DNA from: Palleronia sp. LCG004
GTDB lineage: Bacteria > Pseudomonadota > Alphaproteobacteria > Rhodobacterales > Rhodobacteraceae
Assembly (NCBI RefSeq): GCF_032931615.1
Contig: NZ_CP136759.1
Span: forward strand, 248,001-312,000
Direction of reading: 5' to 3'
Length of the DNA stretch: 64,000 nt
Shown here: piece after piece, positions 37,142-46,191 of the stretch
Layout: each line of letters starts with the position of its first letter
How positions within the stretch are numbered: the stretch's first letter is position 1
Translations under genes and position numbers: made by a program
The notes under the pieces: generated by a model
Database searches by the model: none
Seen by the model: the letters and a program-made list of their open reading frames with translations, nothing else
Told to the model about the DNA's origin: nothing

Positions 37142-38034
37142 CATTCGGGGCTGAGCCCGCGCACCGGATCCTTGTGAATGATCACGTCGGTCTGCGGGTA
37201 TTTTTCCAGGATGGCCCGGCGCAGGCCCGCACCGATGTCATGCGCCTCGGCGAGCGTGAGCGAGCCGTCGATCTCCACGTGAATGTTGACGAAGACCCGG
37301 CTTCCGGCCGTCCGGGTCTTCAGATCGTGATGTCCGTGCAGCCCCGGCCAGTTCCGCGCGAGCGTCTCGATCCCCCGCACCATCTCGTCGGGTGCGGCCC
37401 GGTCCATCAGCGCATTCCAGGCCCCTGCGGCGATGCGGATCGCCCCGGCCGCGAGCAACACGGCCGCGGCGAGTGCAATGAAGCTGTCGAGCGCGAAGAT
37501 ACCGAACCGGGCCGAGACGAAGAGGGCCACGATCGCGCCGAGATTGGGCAGAAGGTCGCTCAGGTAATGAAGCCTGTCGGCAAGCACCACGCGGTTTCCG
37601 GTGGTCCTGGCGATGCGCGATTGCAGGATCACGAGGCCGATCGTCAGGACGATGCCGAAGACCATGACGGCTATGCCCGCCCCTTCGTTCGCGAGGGAGC
37701 CGTCCTCGGGTGTCGCGATACGCATGATGGCGGCAACGGCGATCGCGATGGACGAGACGAGGATGAAGGCCGATTGCCCGAGCGCGGCCAGATCCTCGGC
37801 CGAGGAATGTCCGAAGGCGTGGTCGTGGTCCGGCGGTCGCTGCGCGTAGCGGACGGCCGCGAAGCCGGCGAGCGATACCATGAGGTCCAGCGCCGAATCG
37901 GCGAGCGATGCCGCGACCGAAAGCGACCCCGTCGCCGCGAGCGCCCAGAACTTGGCCAGAACGAGCAGCATCGCCACCAGGACCGACGCCCCCGTGGCGA
38001 TCAGGTTCAGACGATTGTTGCGTGCGACATCCAT
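37141..38034 (-). CDS. Cation diffusion facilitator (FieF-like metal exporter)
   Basis: The 297-residue inner-membrane antiporter has six predicted helices (residues 10-215) and a cytoplasmic C-terminal domain (about 216-297). Metal-site motifs are SLADSALDLMVS (TM2, ligand Asp pair) and DHDHAFGHSSAEDLAAL. TM5 has the HYLSDLLPNL segment, which gives the D-x3-D/H-x3-D-like site. The C-terminal domain carries HDLKTRTAGSRVFVNIHVEID. Likely substrates are Zn, Fe, Co or Cd. Confidence 0.92.
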   Translation of the reverse strand: MDVARNNRLNLIATGASVLVAMLLVLAKFWALAATGSLSVAASLADSALDLMVSLAGFAAVRYAQRPPDHDHAFGHSSAEDLAALGQSAFILVSSIAIAVAAIMRIATPEDGSLANEGAGIAVMVFGIVLTIGLVILQSRIARTTGNRVVLADRLHYLSDLLPNLGAIVALFVSARFGIFALDSFIALAAAVLLAAGAIRIAAGAWNALMDRAAPDEMVRGIETLARNWPGLHGHHDLKTRTAGSRVFVNIHVEIDGSLTLAEAHDIGAGLRRAILEKYPQTDVIIHKDPVRGLSPE

Positions 38035-38074
38035 GCGCGGGGGATTAGGACGGCGAAGGCCGGGACGGCAACCG

Positions 38075-38587
38075 CTATTCTATGATCTCGGTCGGCTCGA
38101 CACCCCAGAGCGCGGTCTTGTGCGTCCACCCGCCATATCCGCCGGCGCGCAGGCGGCACCATTCGACGCCGCATTGCTCGATCCGGGCCACGACGCCCCG
38201 ACGCAGGCGGGCATTCTCGGGAGAGCCTTCCACCGGCTTCATCAGGAGGGCGATCTCGTCCTCCTCGATCATCACGGTGCGCACGCCCGACAGCAGCGAG
38301 TAATGGACCCATCCGCCCAGACCGTCGCGATCCTCGACCCGGCGCCAGTGCCCGTGCTCGGCGGTGATCTGCAACGGAAGATCCTTGAGACGGTACACCC
38401 AGTCGATCCGGTGACCGAGCGACGGGCCCCGCCGCACGTTCCCCTCGGAGGCCTTCATCGAGACGAAACGCGGCAAGGGCAGGTGGGTCACGGGGCCGAG
38501 CGTGTCCTGCGCGGGCGCGGCGTGCCCGAGGCCCGCGACGAGCATTGCCGCGACGGCAAGCGTCGCCTTCTTCACCGTGACTGCCAT
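38075..38587 (-). CDS. Secreted bacterial SH3-domain protein
   Basis: The 170-residue product has a signal peptide (residues 1-27) and two SH3-like repeats: FVSMKASEGNVRRGPSLGHRIDWVY...GGWVHYSLLSG and LMKPVEGSPENARLRRGVVARIEQC...GGWTHKTALWG. Such proteins bind peptidoglycan or cell-wall peptides in the periplasm. GGAG lies 7 nt before the ATG. It is divergent from the hydroxyacid dehydrogenase gene. Confidence 0.88.
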   Translation of the reverse strand: MAVTVKKATLAVAAMLVAGLGHAAPAQDTLGPVTHLPLPRFVSMKASEGNVRRGPSLGHRIDWVYRLKDLPLQITAEHGHWRRVEDRDGLGGWVHYSLLSGVRTVMIEEDEIALLMKPVEGSPENARLRRGVVARIEQCGVEWCRLRAGGYGGWTHKTALWGVEPTEIIE

Positions 38588-38708
38588 ATGCCACTCCGCC
38601 TCTGGGATAGGGGTCGTTCGGTCGGGCCTTCTTCGCATCTTGTGCCGGGTCCCGTTCGCCTGCACCTTGCGCCAAACGGAAGCCGACGGAAAGGCGGAGA
38701 ACGCGTGC

Positions 38709-39695
38709 ATGGGTCCTGAACGTCTGAGTGTTGTCGTCACGCGACGCCTTCCCGGCCCGATCGAGGGCCGGCTGGCGGAACTCTTCGACGCGACGCTCAG
38801 ATCCGAGGATGCGCCGATGACCCGCGAAGAGCTCGTCGCCGCGATCCGGAACGCGGACGTCCTCGTGCCGACCATCACCGACCGGATCGATGCGGGCCTT
38901 CTGGGTCGGGCGGGCACCCGGCTGAAGCTCGTCGCGCATTACGGGGCGGGCGTCGACAACGTGGATGTTCAGACCGCACGTCAGCGCGGCATCCTCGTCT
39001 CGAACACGCCGAACGTGACGACCGAGGATACGGCCGACATGACGATCGGTCTGATGCTGTCGGTGACGCGCCGCATTCCCGAAGGTCTCGCGATCATGCA
39101 GCGCGCAGGCTGGACCGGATGGTCGCCGACCGCCAATCTCGGGCGCCGGGCGACGGGGCGTCATCTCGGCATCCTCGGCATGGGCCGGATCGGCCGCGCG
39201 GTGGCGCGCCGCGCCCGGGCCTTCGGGATGCAGGTCCATTACCACAACCGCACGCCATCGGGTCCGTGCGAGGACGGTCTCGCCGAGGCGACCTATCACC
39301 CCTCGCTCGACCAGATGCTCGCGCGGATCGACGTGCTCTCGATCAACTGCCCCCACACGCCCGCGACCTTCCACCTTCTCAACGCTCGGCGGATCGCCCT
39401 GATGAAGCCCACTGCCGTGGTCATCAACACGTCGCGGGGCGAGGTGATCGACGAGGCCGCGCTGGCCCGCGCGCTGGAAGGCGGGCGGCTCGCGGGGGCC
39501 GGACTGGATGTCTTCGAGCATGGCGACGATGTCGATCCCCGTCTGCGCGCGCTGCCGAACGTGGTCCTGCTTCCGCATATGGGGTCGGCCACGCATGAGG
39601 GCCGCATCGAGATGGGAGAGCGCGTCATCGCCAATATCCTGGCCTTCTCCCGCGGTCAGCGGCCGCCGGATCAGGTCGTGCCCGGGACGTTCTGA
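38709..39695 (+). CDS. D-2-hydroxyacid dehydrogenase (glyoxylate/hydroxypyruvate reductase-like)
   Basis: This is a 328-residue NAD(P)-dependent enzyme. The Rossmann motif GILGMGRIGRAVARRA is near 160. Catalytic Arg is in NTSRGEVIDE, Glu follows near the VFEHGDDVDPRL region, and His is in LLPHMGSATHEGR. The overall pattern suits D-glycerate dehydrogenases that reduce glyoxylate or hydroxypyruvate. It could feed glycerate to the kinase encoded at 23228. The ATG was chosen because the sequence upstream is non-homologous and overlaps the divergent gene's promoter. Confidence 0.9.
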   Translation: MGPERLSVVVTRRLPGPIEGRLAELFDATLRSEDAPMTREELVAAIRNADVLVPTITDRIDAGLLGRAGTRLKLVAHYGAGVDNVDVQTARQRGILVSNTPNVTTEDTADMTIGLMLSVTRRIPEGLAIMQRAGWTGWSPTANLGRRATGRHLGILGMGRIGRAVARRARAFGMQVHYHNRTPSGPCEDGLAEATYHPSLDQMLARIDVLSINCPHTPATFHLLNARRIALMKPTAVVINTSRGEVIDEAALARALEGGRLAGAGLDVFEHGDDVDPRLRALPNVVLLPHMGSATHEGRIEMGERVIANILAFSRGQRPPDQVVPGTF

Positions 39696-39716
39696 AACCG
39701 GTTTCGCGGCGAAACC
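39694..39716. repeat. Triple GAAACC half-site cluster with 17-bp palindrome
   Basis: Three half-sites lie in 23 bp: GAAACC, its inverse GGTTTC directly adjacent, and GAAACC again after GCGGC. The last two form the 17-bp palindrome GGTTTCGCGGCGAAACC (39700-39716). It overlaps the dehydrogenase stop codon and precedes the CsbD-like gene by about 95 nt. The identical 17-mer recurs at 60979-60995. Confidence 0.8.
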
Positions 39717-39811
39717 TGACACTCGTCAGGTATTTATCCGTCCGGAACCGCGCGCGGAACGCGCAGGTTGGCGGAGAGACGACATACCGAGGCACGAGGA
39801 GGACCGAGGAC

Positions 39812-40009
39812 ATGAACTGGGATCAGATCGCCGGAAGCTGGAAGCAATTCACGGGCCGGATCCAGCAGAAATGGGGTCAGCTGACCCATGACGAGGTGGA
39901 CGAGGCGAAGGGCGACCGCGAGCGTCTCGAGGGCATCATCCAGAAGAAGTACGGCGTGACCAAGGAAGAGGCGCGCGCGCAGATCGACGAATGGATGGCC
40001 AAGCAGTGA
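39812..40009 (+). CDS. CsbD family stress-response protein
   Basis: The 65-residue protein is a clear CsbD member (MNWDQIAGSWKQFTGRIQQKWG...KGDRERLEGIIQKKYG). These small soluble helical proteins are often induced by general stress, but their biochemical role is unknown. The upstream gap of 116 bp contains the palindrome cluster. Confidence 0.93.
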   Translation: MNWDQIAGSWKQFTGRIQQKWGQLTHDEVDEAKGDRERLEGIIQKKYGVTKEEARAQIDEWMAKQ

Positions 40010-40018
40010 TCGCAATCC

Positions 40019-40046
40019 GGCGCGGGCATCATGGCCCGCCCGCGCC
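40019..40046 (+). terminator. Hairpin after the CsbD-like gene
   Basis: Perfect 9-bp arms GGCGCGGGC/GCCCGCGCC enclose a 10-nt loop, 10 nt after the stop codon. No T-tract follows, so termination here would be inefficient or Rho-assisted. Confidence 0.4.
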
Positions 40047-40141
40047 GTTCCAGCCATGGACCGGAACGCGCGTCATGTCCGGGCCTTGCACCACGCGCGG
40101 GGCGGTGAGACTTTGATCCGGCAATGCTGACGGGACAGGCA

Positions 40142-41785
40142 ATGAACGACATTCGACGGGACATTCCCTGGTGGAAACGCGCCGTGGGCTATCAGATCTA
40201 TCCGCGCAGCTTCGCGGACGGGAACGGCGACGGTATCGGCGACATTCCGGGTATCGTCGGACGTTTGGACCACCTGAAGGATCTGGGCGTCGGCTTCATC
40301 TGGCTCAGCCCGGTCTACGCCTCGCCGCAGCGCGACAACGGCTACGACATCTCCGACTATCGCGCGATCCATCACGAATACGGTACGCTCGACGATTTCG
40401 ACAGGCTGGTGGCCGAGGCAAAGGACCGCGGGATCGGCATCGTCATGGACCTCGTGGTCAATCACAGCTCGGACGAACATGCGTGGTTCAGGGCAGCCGC
40501 CGCGTCGCGCGATGCGCCCGAGCACGGATATTACGTCTGGCGCGAGGGTCGCGAGGGCGGCCTTCCGCCGACAGACCGGCGGGCCATCTTCGGCGGGCCG
40601 GCCTGGACCTATGTCGCGGCCGTCGACCGCTGGTATCTGCACACGTTCAGCCCGGGCCAGCCCGATCTCGACTGGAGCAATCCCGCGCTCCGCGCCGAGA
40701 TTTACGATATGATGAACTGGTGGATCGCCCGCGGCATCGCGGGTTTCCGGATGGATGTGATCGACCTCATCGGCAAGGATGTCGATCGCGACCTCTTCGA
40801 CGAGGGGCCCTTCGTCTGGGACCATCTGGGCGAGATGGCCCGCGAAACGTTCCAGGGTCGCGACCTGGTCACGATCGGAGAGAGCTGGGCCGTCAGCCGC
40901 GAAAGCATCATGCGCTATATCGGCGAGGACGGCCCGCTCGACATGATGTTCCACTTCGATCACGTGAAGCTCGGCTGGGATCCGGACTTCCACAAGTTCC
41001 GTCCGCGCGAGGTGACGCCCTCGATGCTGAAGCGCGAGATCATCGCCTGGCAGAATGCGCTGCGCGATGACGGGTGGGACGCGCTGTTCCTGTCGAACCA
41101 CGACCTGCCGCGGCAGGTCTCGCGCTATGGCGACGACGGAGCGCATCGCGTGGCCTCGGCAAAGGCGCTCGCCACGATGCTGCACATGCTGCGCGGCACG
41201 CCGTTCGTCTATCAGGGCGAAGAGATCGGCATGACCAATTTCCACGCCTCGTCGCTCGACCAGTTGCTCGATGTCGAGGTGCACGGACAATACCGGCAGT
41301 TCCTCGATCAGGGTCTCGGCCACGACGAATTCATGGCGGGCGTCAATCTCAACGGGCGCGACAATGCCCGGACGCCGATGCAATGGGACGGTCGGGCAGG
41401 GGCGGGGTTCACCAAAGGTACGCCCTGGATCGGGCTGAACCCGAACCATGCCGAGATCAACGTGGCCGCCGATCGCGCCGATCCCGACGGCATCTTCGCC
41501 TACTACGCCCGGCTCATCGCGCTGAGGGCCGAGCATCCCGTGATCGCCGACGGGGGCTTTCGTGCCCATCTCGAGGATCATCCGGCCGTGCTCGCCTTCA
41601 CCCGGGGGCATCGCAACCGCCGCCTCTCGGTCATGGTGAACCTGACGGGCGAGGCGCAGAAATTCGTCGTGCCCGACGCGATGGCCGGGTCCGGCACATC
41701 GCTTGTCGCGACGCACGGGGCGCGCGCCGGGTTGCAGGGCGAGATCACGATGGAGCCGTGGGAGGCCTTCGCGCTGCTGCGCTGA
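40142..41785 (+). CDS. Alpha-glucosidase, GH13 family
   Basis: This 547-residue GH13 enzyme hydrolyses terminal alpha-glucosidic bonds of maltose or isomaltose-type sugars. Conserved regions are DLVVNHSSDEH, nucleophile GFRMDVID, acid/base TIGESWAV and LSNHDLPRQ. The start WWKRAVGYQIYPRSF is typical. The ATG at 40142 (GGGACAGG upstream) is preferred over 40124. No signal peptide is seen, so it is cytoplasmic. No sugar transporter is adjacent; it could act on maltodextrins together with TreY/TreZ. Confidence 0.92.
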   Translation: MNDIRRDIPWWKRAVGYQIYPRSFADGNGDGIGDIPGIVGRLDHLKDLGVGFIWLSPVYASPQRDNGYDISDYRAIHHEYGTLDDFDRLVAEAKDRGIGIVMDLVVNHSSDEHAWFRAAAASRDAPEHGYYVWREGREGGLPPTDRRAIFGGPAWTYVAAVDRWYLHTFSPGQPDLDWSNPALRAEIYDMMNWWIARGIAGFRMDVIDLIGKDVDRDLFDEGPFVWDHLGEMARETFQGRDLVTIGESWAVSRESIMRYIGEDGPLDMMFHFDHVKLGWDPDFHKFRPREVTPSMLKREIIAWQNALRDDGWDALFLSNHDLPRQVSRYGDDGAHRVASAKALATMLHMLRGTPFVYQGEEIGMTNFHASSLDQLLDVEVHGQYRQFLDQGLGHDEFMAGVNLNGRDNARTPMQWDGRAGAGFTKGTPWIGLNPNHAEINVAADRADPDGIFAYYARLIALRAEHPVIADGGFRAHLEDHPAVLAFTRGHRNRRLSVMVNLTGEAQKFVVPDAMAGSGTSLVATHGARAGLQGEITMEPWEAFALLR

Positions 41786-41798
41786 GGGCCGCGTCTTG

Positions 41799-41826
41799 TT
41801 GACACGCGCGACGATGCGCTTATAAG
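41799..41826 (+). promoter_or_regulatory. rpsD promoter
   Basis: TTGACA and TATAAG are separated by 16 nt, the best promoter match in the window. The resulting leader of about 105 nt before the GTG contains GC-rich inverted segments and might host S4 autoregulation, as in other bacteria. Confidence 0.75.
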
Positions 41827-41938
41827 GCGCGCTTCGATGGTGTTGGTGGCCCCCGCGAGGGGATGCCTGTCGGGTGAGGGCCAAGGCCCGAGGCCAAAGG
41901 ACAACGCCCTTTTGACACGACGCAAAAGGAGATCAGCC

Positions 41939-42559
41939 GTGACCAAACGCACGTCTGCCAAGTACAAGATCGACCGCCGCATGGGCGAGAACATCTGGGG
42001 ACGCCCGAAATCCCCGGTGAACCGCCGCGAATACGGCCCCGGCCAGCACGGCCAGCGCCGCAAGGGCAAGATGTCCGATTTCGGCATCCAGCTTCGCGCC
42101 AAGCAGAAGCTCAAGGGCTATTACGGCGACCTGACCGAAAAGCAGTTCCGCCGCATCTATGCCGAGGCCGAGCGTCGCCGCGGCGATACCGGCGAGATCC
42201 TGATCGGCCTTCTCGAGCAGCGCCTCGACGCGGTCGTCTATCGCGCCAAGTTCGTCGCCACCGTCTTTGCCGCGCGCCAGTTCGTGAATCACGGCCATGT
42301 CCTCGTCAACGGCAAGCGGGTGAACATCCCCTCCTTCCGCGTCCGCGAGGGTGACGTCATCGAGGTCCGTCAGAAGTCGAAGCAGCTCGCCTCCGTTCTC
42401 GAGGCCGTCGGCCTGCCCGAGCGTGACGTGCCCGATTACATGGATGTCGATCACACCAAGATGACGGCGACCTTCACCCGCGTTCCGGGCCTGGGCGACG
42501 TGCCCTATCCGGTGCAGATGGAGCCGAACCTGGTCATCGAATATTACGCTCAGAACTGA
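41939..42559 (+). CDS. rpsD: 30S ribosomal protein S4
   Basis: This 206-residue primary 16S rRNA-binding protein nucleates small-subunit assembly. It starts at GTG with AAGGAG 7 nt upstream ([20 protein letters not shown]). The S4 domain is at about 94-157 ([27 protein letters not shown]). It is a single-gene unit with its own promoter and terminator. Confidence 0.99.
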   Translation: MTKRTSAKYKIDRRMGENIWGRPKSPVNRREYGPGQHGQRRKGKMSDFGIQLRAKQKLKGYYGDLTEKQFRRIYAEAERRRGDTGEILIGLLEQRLDAVVYRAKFVATVFAARQFVNHGHVLVNGKRVNIPSFRVREGDVIEVRQKSKQLASVLEAVGLPERDVPDYMDVDHTKMTATFTRVPGLGDVPYPVQMEPNLVIEYYAQN

Positions 42560-42582
42560 TCCGAAGGATCATCGGAGCTTGG

Positions 42583-42612
42583 AAAGGCCGCCCCGATCCG
42601 GGCGGCCTTTTT
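42583..42612 (+). terminator. rpsD terminator
   Basis: Perfect 11-bp arms AAAGGCCGCCC/GGGCGGCCTTT with a 6-nt loop run into TTTTT. It lies 24 nt after the rpsD stop. Confidence 0.9.
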
Positions 42613-42735
42613 CGTGCGCGGCGTCGAGCGACCGCGCGATTTCGGACTGACGGTGGCGCGGCAGGCGCGAGCGACGATAAGCGTCTGGTCAGCCAAACGC
42701 GGCCCCGTTAGGAAGGGGCGCGAAGAGGATCACGC

Positions 42736-43821
42736 ATGACCCACGCTATCGAGCCGAAAGCCGGCATCATGGAAATCGCGCTCTATCAGGGTGGCGCAAG
42801 CCGCGCCCCGGGCGTGAGCGACGTGGTGAAGCTGTCGAGCAACGAAAACCCGCACGGCCCGCCCGAATCGGCGCGGGAGGCGCTGAGGAAGACGGCGCAC
42901 CTGCTGCACCGCTATCCCTCCACCGACCATGCGAGCCTGCGACAGGCGATCGGCGAGGTGCACGGGCTCGACCCCGAGCGGATCATCTGCGGGGCGGGCA
43001 GCGACGAGCTCATCCACATGATCTGCCAGGCCTATACCGGACCGGGCACCGAGGTGATCCATACCGAGCACGGCTTCGCGATGTATCGCATCAGTTCGCT
43101 CGCCTCCGGGGCCACGCCGGTGGAGGTGCGCGAGCACGAGCGCAAGGTCGATGTCGATGCGATCCTCGACGCGGTCAACTTTCGCACGCGGCTGGTCTTC
43201 ATCGCGAACCCGGCCAATCCCACCGGCACGATGCTCGGCAGCAACGAGATGGGTCGGCTCGCGGCGGAGTTGCCCGATCATGTGCTTCTCGTGCTCGACG
43301 GGGCCTATGCCGAATATGTCGACGGCTATGACGGCGGTGCCAAGCTGGTCGACAAGCGCGAGAACGTCGTGATGACGCGGACGTTTTCCAAGATCTACGG
43401 TCTCGGCGGTCTGCGCGTCGGCTGGGCCTACGGTCCGGCGCATGTGATCGACGTGCTCAACCGCGTTCGCGGACCCTTCAATCTGGGCGAGGCGCAGCTT
43501 GCCGCCGCCGAGGCGGCCGTGCGGGACCGCGACTTCGTCGACCGCTGCCGGGCCGAGAATGCCCGCATGCGGACCTGGATGGCCAAGGCACTGGCCGAGC
43601 TTGGCGTGATGTCCGATACCTCGACGGCGAATTTCATCCTGGCCCGGTTCGACAGCCCGGCGGAGGCCGAAAGATGCGAGGCCCATCTTCGTGCCGACGG
43701 TCTGCTGGTCCGGAATGTCGGTGGCTACAAGCTGCCCAATTGCCTGCGTATCACCGTGGGCGACGAGGCATCGTGCCGCCGGGTCGTCCATTCCATCGCC
43801 AAGTTCAAGGGACAGGATTGA
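42736..43821 (+). CDS. hisC: Histidinol-phosphate/aromatic aminotransferase
   Basis: This is a 361-residue class I/II PLP aminotransferase. [44 protein letters not shown] and the PLP Lys in [17 protein letters not shown] are all present. Because it is coupled (TGATG) to a prephenate/arogenate-type dehydrogenase, it probably also serves in phenylalanine and tyrosine synthesis, as in other alphaproteobacteria. Confidence 0.94.
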   Translation: MTHAIEPKAGIMEIALYQGGASRAPGVSDVVKLSSNENPHGPPESAREALRKTAHLLHRYPSTDHASLRQAIGEVHGLDPERIICGAGSDELIHMICQAYTGPGTEVIHTEHGFAMYRISSLASGATPVEVREHERKVDVDAILDAVNFRTRLVFIANPANPTGTMLGSNEMGRLAAELPDHVLLVLDGAYAEYVDGYDGGAKLVDKRENVVMTRTFSKIYGLGGLRVGWAYGPAHVIDVLNRVRGPFNLGEAQLAAAEAAVRDRDFVDRCRAENARMRTWMAKALAELGVMSDTSTANFILARFDSPAEAERCEAHLRADGLLVRNVGGYKLPNCLRITVGDEASCRRVVHSIAKFKGQD

Positions 43822-44729
43822 TGAGCCGGCTCTACGATCGCGTCGCCCTGATCGGGCTGGGCCTCATCGCGGGGTCCATGGCGCTCGCCATGAAGCGGGG
43901 AGGCCTCGCGGGCGAGATCGTGGGCCATGCGCGCTCGGCCGAGACCATGAAGGTCGCGATGGAGCGGGGTCTCTGCGACCGGGTCTGCGACACGCCCGAA
44001 GAGGCCGTCGCCGATGCCGATCTGGTCGTTCTGGCCGTCCCGGTCGGTGCGATGTCCGAGATCGCCGCGCGGATCGGGCCGCATCTCAAGCCGGACGCGA
44101 CCGTCACCGATGTCGGATCGGTGAAGCGCGCCGTGATCGATGCGGTCGCGCCGCATATTCCCGAAGGCGTGGTCTTCATTCCGGGCCATCCGCTCGCCGG
44201 GACCGAGCAATCGGGCCCGAGCTCCGGCTTTGCCGAGCTTTTTCGCAACCGTTTCGCGCTGCTGATCGACGAAGGCGTGCCGCCCGAACCGCTCGACCGG
44301 TTGGCCCAGCTCTGGAAGGGGATGGGCGCGCAGGTCGACGTGATGGATGCCGATCACCACGACCTCGTCCTCGCCGTGACGAGCCACTCGCCGCATCTCA
44401 TCGCCTACACGATGGTCGGGGTGGCCGACGATCTGAGCCGCGTGACCGACGGCGAGGTCATCAAGTATTCCGCCGCGGGATTTCGCGATTTCACGCGCAT
44501 CGCGGCGTCGGATCCCACGATGTGGCGCGACGTGTTCCTCAACAACCGCGAGGCGACGCTCGAGATCCTGGGCCGATTTACCGAGGAGCTCTTCGCGTTG
44601 CAGCGCGCCATCCGGACGGGCGACGGCGACATGCTCCACGACTATTTCACACGGACCCGCGCCATCCGTCGCGGCATCGTCGAGGCGGGTCAGGATACCG
44701 GCGCGCCCGATTTCGGACGGGGGCAATGA
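43821..44729 (+). CDS. Prephenate/cyclohexadienyl dehydrogenase family protein
   Basis: The 302-residue NAD-dependent enzyme of tyrosine synthesis has the N-terminal Rossmann motif VALIGLGLIAGSMA. It also has VTDVGSVKRAV, the catalytic His region IPGHPLAGTEQSGPSSG, and the helical dimerisation domain (SHSPHLIAYTMVG, AAGFRDFTRIAASDPTMW). No ACT domain is present. It shares one base with the hisC stop and overlaps the extensin-like gene by ATGA. Confidence 0.94.
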   Translation: MSRLYDRVALIGLGLIAGSMALAMKRGGLAGEIVGHARSAETMKVAMERGLCDRVCDTPEEAVADADLVVLAVPVGAMSEIAARIGPHLKPDATVTDVGSVKRAVIDAVAPHIPEGVVFIPGHPLAGTEQSGPSSGFAELFRNRFALLIDEGVPPEPLDRLAQLWKGMGAQVDVMDADHHDLVLAVTSHSPHLIAYTMVGVADDLSRVTDGEVIKYSAAGFRDFTRIAASDPTMWRDVFLNNREATLEILGRFTEELFALQRAIRTGDGDMLHDYFTRTRAIRRGIVEAGQDTGAPDFGRGQ

Positions 44730-45340
44730 CGATGCGGCTCGCACTTCTCCTGCCCCTCATGCTTGCCGCCTGTGCGCTTCTGCCGGGGGGCGACCGGGTG
44801 AGCCGCGACCTTCCGGGTGTTCCGATCTGCGGCGATCGCACGATTCTGGGCGAGACGATCGCGCCGATCGAGGGGCGTATCGCTGCCTGCGGGATCGACC
44901 GTCCGGTGCGCGTCTTCAGCGTGTCAGGCGTGACGCTCAGCCAGCCCGCCACGCTCGATTGCGGAACGGCCCGCGCGCTCAGGACGTGGGTGGATCGCGG
45001 TGCGAAGCCCGCGCTCCGGCGGCGCGGCGGCGGTCTGGCCGAATTGCAGGTGCCTGCGCATTATGCCTGCCGGACCCGCAACCATCAGGCCGGGGCCAAG
45101 ATCAGCGAACACGGCCGCGGCCGGGCGATCGACATCTCGGCCTTCAAGCTGCGTGACGGAAGCGAGATCACGGTTCTCGACCACTGGGACAGCTGGCGGC
45201 GGGGACGGCTTCTGCGCAGGATGCACGAAGCGGCCTGCGGGCCTTTCGGAACGGTCCTCGGGCCTGAATCCGACCGCTTTCACCGCGACCATTTCCACTT
45301 CGACACGGCAAGCTATCGGTCCGGGCCCTATTGCCGCTGA
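44726..45340 (+). CDS. Extensin-like C-terminal domain lipoprotein
   Basis: The 204-residue protein has a lipoprotein signal (LMLAAC, lipidation at Cys16). It continues into an extensin-like C-terminal domain: CGTARALRTWVDRG, HYACRTRNHQAGAKISEHGRGRAIDISAF, and HRDHFHFD with histidines in a metallopeptidase-like (M15-type) array. A role in peptidoglycan maturation is plausible but unproven. It overlaps the dehydrogenase gene upstream by ATGA and the convergent EamA gene by 13 bp. The in-frame ATG at 44732 is an alternative start. Confidence 0.87.
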   Translation: MTMRLALLLPLMLAACALLPGGDRVSRDLPGVPICGDRTILGETIAPIEGRIAACGIDRPVRVFSVSGVTLSQPATLDCGTARALRTWVDRGAKPALRRRGGGLAELQVPAHYACRTRNHQAGAKISEHGRGRAIDISAFKLRDGSEITVLDHWDSWRRGRLLRRMHEAACGPFGTVLGPESDRFHRDHFHFDTASYRSGPYCR

Positions 45341-46191
45341 TCGCGCGGCACTATCGCCACGAGGGCAAGACCCGCAAGGATGAGACCCACGCCCGCGAGC
45401 GAGCGTGAGGTGACGGGCTCGCCCACGATCCAGGTCGCGAACAACCATGCCGTCACGGGCTCTGCCAGCGCGAGGGTCACGGCCGTCGATGCGGCCACGT
45501 GGCCCAGCCCCCACGTGTAGAACGCATAGGACAGTCCCGTCGCACCGATCCCGAGAAAGGCGATTGCCCCCCACGACACCGCGGTGTCGAGCCAGACGGG
45601 CGGAAAGATCAGAAGGACGGGTGCGGCGAGAATCGCGGCGAGGCCGAAGGTCGTCGCCGCGACGAGGGTCGAGGGTGCCTGGCCGGACAGCCGGCTGGTC
45701 GCCAGCGAATAGCTTGCGTAGCAGGCCCCCGCAGCCAGCGCGAGCGCGATCCCGGGTGCCGAGCCGACCCCTCCGCCCGCAATGCCCAGCAATGCGACAC
45801 CCGCAATCGACAGGACCTGTCCCGCCCCCCTCAGCCGACCGGGCGCGCGCCGCTCCACCATGAATTCGTAGAGACTGGTCCAGATCGGCGCGCTGCCGAT
45901 GGTGACGGCCGTGCCGATCCCGACACCGGCCAGCGTCACCGCATGGAAGAAGAGGAGGTTGTAGCCCGCGATCGCGCCGGCGGCGAGCAGAAGGCCGGGC
46001 AGGGGCAACCCGCGCGGCAGACCGGTCCGCTGGACAAGAGCGAGTGCCGCCAGAGCCGCCGCGCCGATGACGAGCCGCAGCGCGCCCACGGCCAGCGGAT
46101 CGCGTGTTTCGGGCAGGAGGGCCTGCACCGTTCCGGTCGTCCCCCAGAGAATTGCCGCGGCGACGATCGCCGCGACGCCCAGGAAACGCAT
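45328..46191 (-). CDS. EamA/DMT-family transporter
   Basis: The 287-residue inner-membrane protein has ten predicted helices in two EamA repeats (AAILWGTTGTVQALLP in the first; AGACYASYSLATSRL in the second). It resembles drug/metabolite exporters of the RhaT/RarD group. Substrate is unknown. Its ATG shares one base with the pheT stop codon, so it may be expressed with pheT. Confidence 0.9.
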   Translation of the reverse strand: MRFLGVAAIVAAAILWGTTGTVQALLPETRDPLAVGALRLVIGAAALAALALVQRTGLPRGLPLPGLLLAAGAIAGYNLLFFHAVTLAGVGIGTAVTIGSAPIWTSLYEFMVERRAPGRLRGAGQVLSIAGVALLGIAGGGVGSAPGIALALAAGACYASYSLATSRLSGQAPSTLVAATTFGLAAILAAPVLLIFPPVWLDTAVSWGAIAFLGIGATGLSYAFYTWGLGHVAASTAVTLALAEPVTAWLFATWIVGEPVTSRSLAGVGLILAGLALVAIVPRDQRQ

